DNA of 64,000 bases, taken from Nocardia uniformis NBRC 13702. Its GTDB lineage: Bacteria; Actinomycetota; Actinomycetes; Mycobacteriales; Mycobacteriaceae. A program made the translations under genes and the position numbers. The notes under the pieces were generated by a model that searched no databases, had not been told where the DNA came from, and saw nothing but the letters and a program-made list of their open reading frames with translations. Shown piece by piece: positions 62,225 through 64,000 of this stretch. Numbering within the stretch: position 1 is the first letter of the stretch; each line of letters starts with the position of its first letter. The stretch spans positions 163,311 through 227,310 of the forward strand of contig NZ_BDCE01000046.1 of assembly GCF_001613345.1 (NCBI RefSeq), given 5' to 3'.

Positions 62225-62823
62225 GCTGCTGCTCCTGTGGTTAGTTGGTCGGTGGTTTCTCGGGTCGCGGTGGCGCTCACTGCGGCCAGGAGGTGATGTC
62301 CCAGTTCGCGTGCGGCGGCCAGGGGGTCGCTGCCACGGCTGGGGTAGGGGCTGTCCGGTCTCCAGACCGGTAGGTCGCTGCGTTGGGTCAGCGGCCACGC
62401 GGGTTGCCAGCCCACGCGCCAGCTCCCGCCTTCGGGTACGAGTTCGTCGATGACGCGGCGGTAGCGGCGGATGTCCAGGGGGACGCGTCCGGGTTGGTGG
62501 GCGCAGGTGATCAGCCCGAGAACGTGGCTGGGTCCGGCGTTCCCGGCGCGGTGCTGGCGCAGCAGTTCGTGCGCGCGCGCCAAACCGTCGAGGGTTTCGC
62601 GCGCGACGATCACGACGAACGGTGATTCGCCGTCGAGCACGGCGGGCCAGCGACGCTGTGCATCGGCCGCGGGCGCGAGGACACGTTCCAGGGTGCTCAC
62701 ACCCGCGCCGCCGTGCGCGCCCAAAAGCCACACCATCGGCGCGCGCGCTCCGCTGTGCGGGACGGGCCGATCCCAGATCGGCGTCCCACCGTGGGCATCC
62801 TGTGCGGCGACGGTCTCGCTCAC
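62221..62823 (-). CDS. P-loop-like protein of transfer operon
   Basis: 200 aa from GTG 62823. MVWLLGAHGGAGVSTLERVL resembles the deviant Walker A of ParA/MinD-type ATPases (GxxGGxGxS/T), but the lysine is missing, so ATP hydrolysis is doubtful. It continues with a Rossmann-like pattern (PFVVIVARETLDGLARAHEL; HVLGLITCAHQPGRV). Similar proteins are found in actinomycete transfer operons; the role is unknown. Confidence 0.55.
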   Translation of the reverse strand: MSETVAAQDAHGGTPIWDRPVPHSGARAPMVWLLGAHGGAGVSTLERVLAPAADAQRRWPAVLDGESPFVVIVARETLDGLARAHELLRQHRAGNAGPSHVLGLITCAHQPGRVPLDIRRYRRVIDELVPEGGSWRVGWQPAWPLTQRSDLPVWRPDSPYPSRGSDPLAAARELGHHLLAAVSATATRETTDQLTTGAAA

Positions 62824-63008
62824 GCGGCAGCCTGTGTGGGCACGCTGTGCAGGTGACGCGGGCGCAGCTCGCGCACGACGCTGACCCACACACCGAGCAG
62901 GCGTGCGGCGGCCACGAACTCCTCGATCTGGCCGACGGGGAGTCGGTAGACGAATCGTGTGCCGCCGGGATACTCCACGTGCACGGTCATGGTTGAGGTA
63001 GTGGACAT
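62820..63008 (-). CDS. Small hypothetical protein of transfer operon
   Basis: 62 aa, ATG 63008 behind CGGAG. Two strand-like segments (MTVHVEYPGGTRFVYRLPV) and one helix (IEEFVAAARLLGVWVSVVRE). It overlaps the next gene by four bases. Family not recognised. Confidence 0.5.
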   Translation of the reverse strand: MSTTSTMTVHVEYPGGTRFVYRLPVGQIEEFVAAARLLGVWVSVVRELRPRHLHSVPTQAAA

Positions 63009-63082
63009 GTCGATACTCCGTTCGAAAAGCAAGCGGGCACAGCGACGCCGAGGGCCGGGGCGTGTGCCGGAGGGAAAGGGGT

Positions 63083-63799
63083 TCAGGAATCGGCGCCGGT
63101 GATAGCGATGACGCGGGTGTCCCCGCCGCTGCCGGTGGTGGTGATCAATTGCGTGAAGGTACGCGGCGCGGCCTCGGGGGCGGTCTCGGTGATCGAGACG
63201 TGGTACCGGCCGGGATTCATCGGCACAATCACCACGCACGCACTCGTTTCCGGTGCCAGCGTGCCGATACCGGCGTCGATGTCGGCAGCGGACGGTACCG
63301 CCGCGTCCGGCGTCGTTACCGCGCGTGCCGCTGTGCCCGAGCGCAGCGTGTAGTAGGCGTGTTCGAAAGCCAGGATGGCATCCGGCCCGTTGGATAGTGA
63401 CCCGGTTCCGTTGCCCCGCACCAGGTTCGGGGTTCGGATAGGATCACAGCCCGGCCCGCCCCCGAGGGTCGTATCGGGCCGCGCCACCGGCGCGACCGTG
63501 GTCGTGGTGGCGGCGTGCTGCGCTACCGGTTCCGTCGCCGGACTCGGGTGCGGCCACAGCCACGCGGCCCCGCCCGCGATCACCGCGACCGCCAGACTGG
63601 CACTGATCACCACTCGATGCCGACGCAATGCCGCCGACAGCGTCACCGCGGACCTACCGCGCCGCGTAAGGGACGCGAGTTCGGTTCCTGCGGAACCGAA
63701 CTCGACCCCACGACTGTCGTCGTCGCCGTCCGGTTCTGCGGCGGCGGGCGGAGCTGGTAGCCAGTCGCTCCAATGGCCGTTGTCGTTGAGCGTGGACAA
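63083..63799 (-). CDS. Single-pass membrane protein of transfer operon
   Basis: 238 aa, TTG start at 63799 with a full AGGAGG nine bases upstream. A cytoplasmic N-terminus of 60 residues, one membrane helix (VVISASLAVAVIAGGAAWLW), a Thr/Pro linker, and an extracellular domain with two Cys and strand-rich sequence (AFEHAYYTLRSGTAARAV). Role in the transfer apparatus inferred from position. Confidence 0.6.
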   Translation of the reverse strand: MSTLNDNGHWSDWLPAPPAAAEPDGDDDSRGVEFGSAGTELASLTRRGRSAVTLSAALRRHRVVISASLAVAVIAGGAAWLWPHPSPATEPVAQHAATTTTVAPVARPDTTLGGGPGCDPIRTPNLVRGNGTGSLSNGPDAILAFEHAYYTLRSGTAARAVTTPDAAVPSAADIDAGIGTLAPETSACVVIVPMNPGRYHVSITETAPEAAPRTFTQLITTTGSGGDTRVIAITGADS

Positions 63800-63842
63800 T
63801 ATTCTTCACCTCCTCGAAGTGATGTCGTTCGTTTGGTTCAGG

Positions 63843-63887
63843 CCCTGGCGGTGGGGGCGGGAATGGCTCGCTCCCCCACCGCCAGGG
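63843..63887 (-). terminator. Long perfect stem-loop between transfer genes
   Basis: Arms 63843-63857 (CCCTGGCGGTGGGGG) and 63873-63887 (CCCCCACCGCCAGGG) pair perfectly over 15 bases around a 15-base loop. It follows the stop of the glycine-rich gene and precedes the TTG gene. Without a T-run on the minus strand it may be an attenuator or an mRNA-stabilising hairpin rather than a full terminator. Confidence 0.55.
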
Positions 63888-63899
63888 ACAAAAGGCTTG

Positions 63900-64000
63900 T
63901 CAGGAACCGGCGCCGACCGCGCCGCCGATGGCACCGCCCACGACGGCTCCGGCCAGGCCGGCGGCGGCTCCGGCACCGAGTGCGCCGAGTCCGGCTCCGG
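63900..64000 (-). CDS. Glycine/alanine-rich protein, C-terminal end (partial)
   Basis: Only the last 32 residues are in the window, with the stop at 63900-63902. They read as a glycine-zipper helix (LGAGAAAGLAGAVVGGAIGG and so on), like an ATP synthase c-subunit or pilin hairpin. In the position before the transfer operon, a highly expressed pore or pilin subunit is possible, and the hairpin just downstream would protect its mRNA. Confidence 0.5.
   Translation of the reverse strand, partial: GAGLGALGAGAAAGLAGAVVGGAIGGAVGAGS

Noticed and set aside
1..64000. CRISPR arrays, tRNA and rRNA genes
   Set aside because: No regularly spaced repeats, cloverleaf or rRNA segments were noticed by eye; a computed scan would be needed to be certain.

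Overview
The window reads as high-GC actinomycete DNA, most like Nocardia, Rhodococcus or Streptomyces. Signs of this are the strong G/C third-position bias, many GTG starts, 1-4 bp start/stop overlaps, XRE-TPR regulators, and the DUF4913, DUF4254 and SCO6880 families. It looks like part of a large conjugative plasmid or integrated conjugative element carrying cargo. No integrase, replication initiator, rRNA, tRNA or CRISPR array was found, so plasmid versus ICE is open. All assignments are by reading motifs; no search was run.

Layout. (1) 0.1-8.9 kb, accessory: a MurG-like glycosyltransferase, two 2H-phosphoesterase genes around an endonuclease/exonuclease/phosphatase gene, three proteins of unknown family, an FkbM methyltransferase and a 70-aa protein. 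(2) 8.9-16.2 kb, DNA-processing half of a conjugation system: a scar with transposase and inverted SSB remnants, then SSB-like, NYN-domain and endonuclease VII-like genes, a palindrome-bearing oriT candidate, MobC and relaxase. (3) 16.1-19.6 kb, a restriction-modification pair inserted just after the relaxase. (4) 20.1-42.2 kb, cargo: a biosynthetic locus on the + strand, bracketed on each side by an XRE-TPR regulator/phosphotransferase pair in opposite orientations. (5) 42.4-47.8 kb, small element genes, a duplicated GFA gene flanking a HEPN-like gene, and a NUDIX gene. (6) 48.0-64.0 kb, one long minus-strand transfer operon: VirB4-like and SCO6880 proteins, VirB6-like membrane protein, NlpC/P60 hydrolase, lipoproteins, VirD4/TraG coupling ATPase, DUF4913, and a 743-aa repeat protein. 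The left edge of the next gene runs off the window.

The most interesting part is 23.9-39.5 kb. About fifteen tightly packed genes include three related to class I aminoacyl-tRNA synthetases: a small TrpRS/TyrRS-like core, a MshC-like short cysteinyl-tRNA synthetase paralogue, and a complete but divergent CysRS on the opposite strand. With them are a class V PLP enzyme, a SAM methyltransferase, a radical SAM/SPASM enzyme, a nucleoside phosphorylase-like protein, two PhyH oxygenases, an acid-sugar dehydratase of the enolase superfamily, a ThDP enzyme, an HpcH/HpaI aldolase, an SDR, a ferritin-like oxidase and an alpha/beta hydrolase. No PKS, NRPS or terpene synthase is present. My inference is a small cysteine-containing metabolite built by synthetase-derived ligases, with the extra CysRS giving self-resistance or supplying activated cysteine.

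The relaxase, MobC, coupling protein and secretion genes form one transfer system split in two by the cargo. The XRE regulator at 42.1 kb is divergent from the small-gene operon at 42.4 kb, and the gap holds four GACTAG half-sites that probably form its operator.
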